64,000 nucleotides of DNA, taken from Aquanectria penicillioides (lineage: Eukaryota > Ascomycota > Sordariomycetes > Hypocreales > Nectriaceae). Shown here in pieces: positions 62,892 through 64,000 of the stretch. The translations under genes and the position numbers were made by a program. The stretch spans positions 2,356,001 through 2,420,000 of the forward strand of contig PYIU01000007.1 in assembly GCA_003415625.1 (NCBI GenBank), written 5' to 3'. Every line of letters begins with the position of its first letter. Position 1 is the stretch's first letter. A model generated the notes under the pieces. The model was not told where the DNA came from. It did not search any database and saw only the letters and a list, made by a program, of their open reading frames with translations.

Positions 62892-64000
62892 TTACTGACT
62901 CAGTGTCGATTCGAGGGCCAAGACCTAATGTTTGGTCAGAGTACAGATACCACGTTAACAAAACGGTCGTCTTGTTTACTTACCATTGCTGTTCGGCATG
63001 GCACATACACGTGCGTCCAGTTCTTTCGTCCATTCCATTCCATCGGTGTGGTAAAGAACCTGGTGCTCTCGTCAACCCGGTCATGGCCTCCCACATCCTT
63101 CGAGTCAGTGGAGAGGATAGTTCTATAAGTTCCTGCCGCTTCGATGCCGATCCGGTAGTCACTGAAGCTTTCATTGGTATGAAAATTGAAAATGAAAACG
63201 AGACCAGCTCTCTCAAACACAATCACCTTGTCTTTCTCGTTCTTGAGTGAAATGTATGCTTGAGGAGCCGCTAGCCAGCCATACTTGGCCTCGGTTTGGT
63301 TCATAAGTCGATCAAAGTTGTTTAGGAACTGGTATCGGAGGAGATTGTCTTCCGTCAGGTTGAGTTGGCGTCGGGCATACCAAAATGAGTTGTTGTTGCC
63401 TTCTCGCGGAAAGTCCAACCACTCGGGATGGCCAAACTCGTTACCTTCAAAGTTGAGGTATCCCTCACCACCCAGCCCATGGGTCAAGAGGCGAATCATT
63501 TTGTGAAGGGCCATTCCTCGATCAATTGTCGCAGTCAATGGCGACAGAACTGACATGTTCGTATACATCTCGGCATCGCACAAATGCATCATCAACGTCT
63601 TGTCGCCAACCAGCCTGTAGAAGATGTCAATGGGACTCATAAATATAATGCGGGTGAAAATCACTCACGCTTGGTCGTGACTTTCGCAGTAGGCGATCGT
63701 CTTCTCTCCATGGCGTCGGTTCGTGAGTGTGTGGCAGATATTTGCAATGTCCCAATTTTCATCCTTGACTTCCTTCAAAATTTTGATCCACATGTCAGGG
63801 ATAGCCATGGCCAGTCGGTAATCGAACCCGACACCGCCAAGTGCCAATGGTAGGCATAGAGCAGGCATTCCAGACACGTCTTCTGCGATTGTAATACACT
63901 TGGGGTACAGATTATGTAGCATCTCGTTGGCTAGCATGAGATACACGACTGCCTCCTCATCTACCTCAGAGCCGAAATACTCGTGGTAGCCACCGGAGAA
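62892..64000 (-). CDS. GLC3: Glycogen (1,4-alpha-glucan) branching enzyme, 3' part, truncated by window edge
   Basis: GH13 enzyme that makes alpha-1,6 branches in glycogen. The window holds the C-terminal part in three exons: 64000-63669, 63614-62984 and 62924-62892. Junctions restore ESHDQA-LVGDKT and [19 protein letters not shown]. The last exon is only 33 nt, and without it the protein would end in intron-derived residues. Visible catalytic blocks are [14 protein letters not shown] (acid/base Glu), [17 protein letters not shown] and [13 protein letters not shown] (conserved His-Asp). The C-terminal beta domain follows ([15 protein letters not shown]). The 5' part, with the nucleophile Asp and the CBM48, lies beyond 64000. 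Confidence 0.95.

Overview
This window is nuclear DNA from a filamentous ascomycete, most likely a Sordariomycete and perhaps Hypocreales. The evidence is genes with short 50-75 bp introns that use GTRNGT donors, CTRAC-type branch sites and YAG acceptors; a Zn2Cys6 regulator; a fungal MHYT protein; and an AT-saturated island of the kind left by repeat-induced point mutation (RIP). The order is my inference from gene style, not from a database search.

Layout. 1-9.6 kb: an MHYT-domain membrane protein (+) and mitochondrial FAD glycerol-3-phosphate dehydrogenase GUT2 (+). 9.6-11.3 kb: an RGS-domain G-protein regulator (-). 11.3-19.8 kb: an 8.5 kb stretch with no gene I can support. 19.8-22.9 kb: a Ulp1-type SUMO protease (-). 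24.0-26.1 kb: a phenol 2-monooxygenase-like flavoprotein (-), with an unidentified coding-like stretch upstream. 28.2-31.4 kb: two unidentified genes (+). 31.9-34.7 kb: a 2.76 kb RIP-degraded element with terminal inverted repeats, inserted between two convergent genes. 35-41.9 kb: a low-complexity glycine-zipper-like protein (-), a 325 bp MITE flanked by TA, a BSC6-like MFS transporter (+) and the WD40 protein CIA1 (+).

42-64 kb is a housekeeping block: 2-oxoglutarate dehydrogenase E1 KGD1 (-), TFIIH subunit TFB1 (+), a mitochondrial AAA ATPase (-), a Zn2Cys6 regulator (+), ATP synthase beta ATP2 (-), and the 3' part of the glycogen branching enzyme GLC3 (-), which runs off the window. Several products meet in mitochondrial energy metabolism: GUT2 feeds electrons to ubiquinone, KGD1 is a TCA-cycle enzyme and ATP2 makes ATP. 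Nothing suggests co-regulation or a secondary-metabolite cluster.

Two patterns deserve attention. First, four genes (RGS, ULP, MFS, CIA1) each break frame in a way that fits one missing base, twice in CIA1 and usually at a homopolymer. The breaks all go in the same direction, which points to under-called homopolymers in the assembly more than to five independent gene losses. Second, the inverted repeats of the AT-rich element can be compared with each other and differ almost only by C-to-T or G-to-A changes, concentrated in the left copy. They also carry a perfect hairpin and spaced GTAAC motifs.
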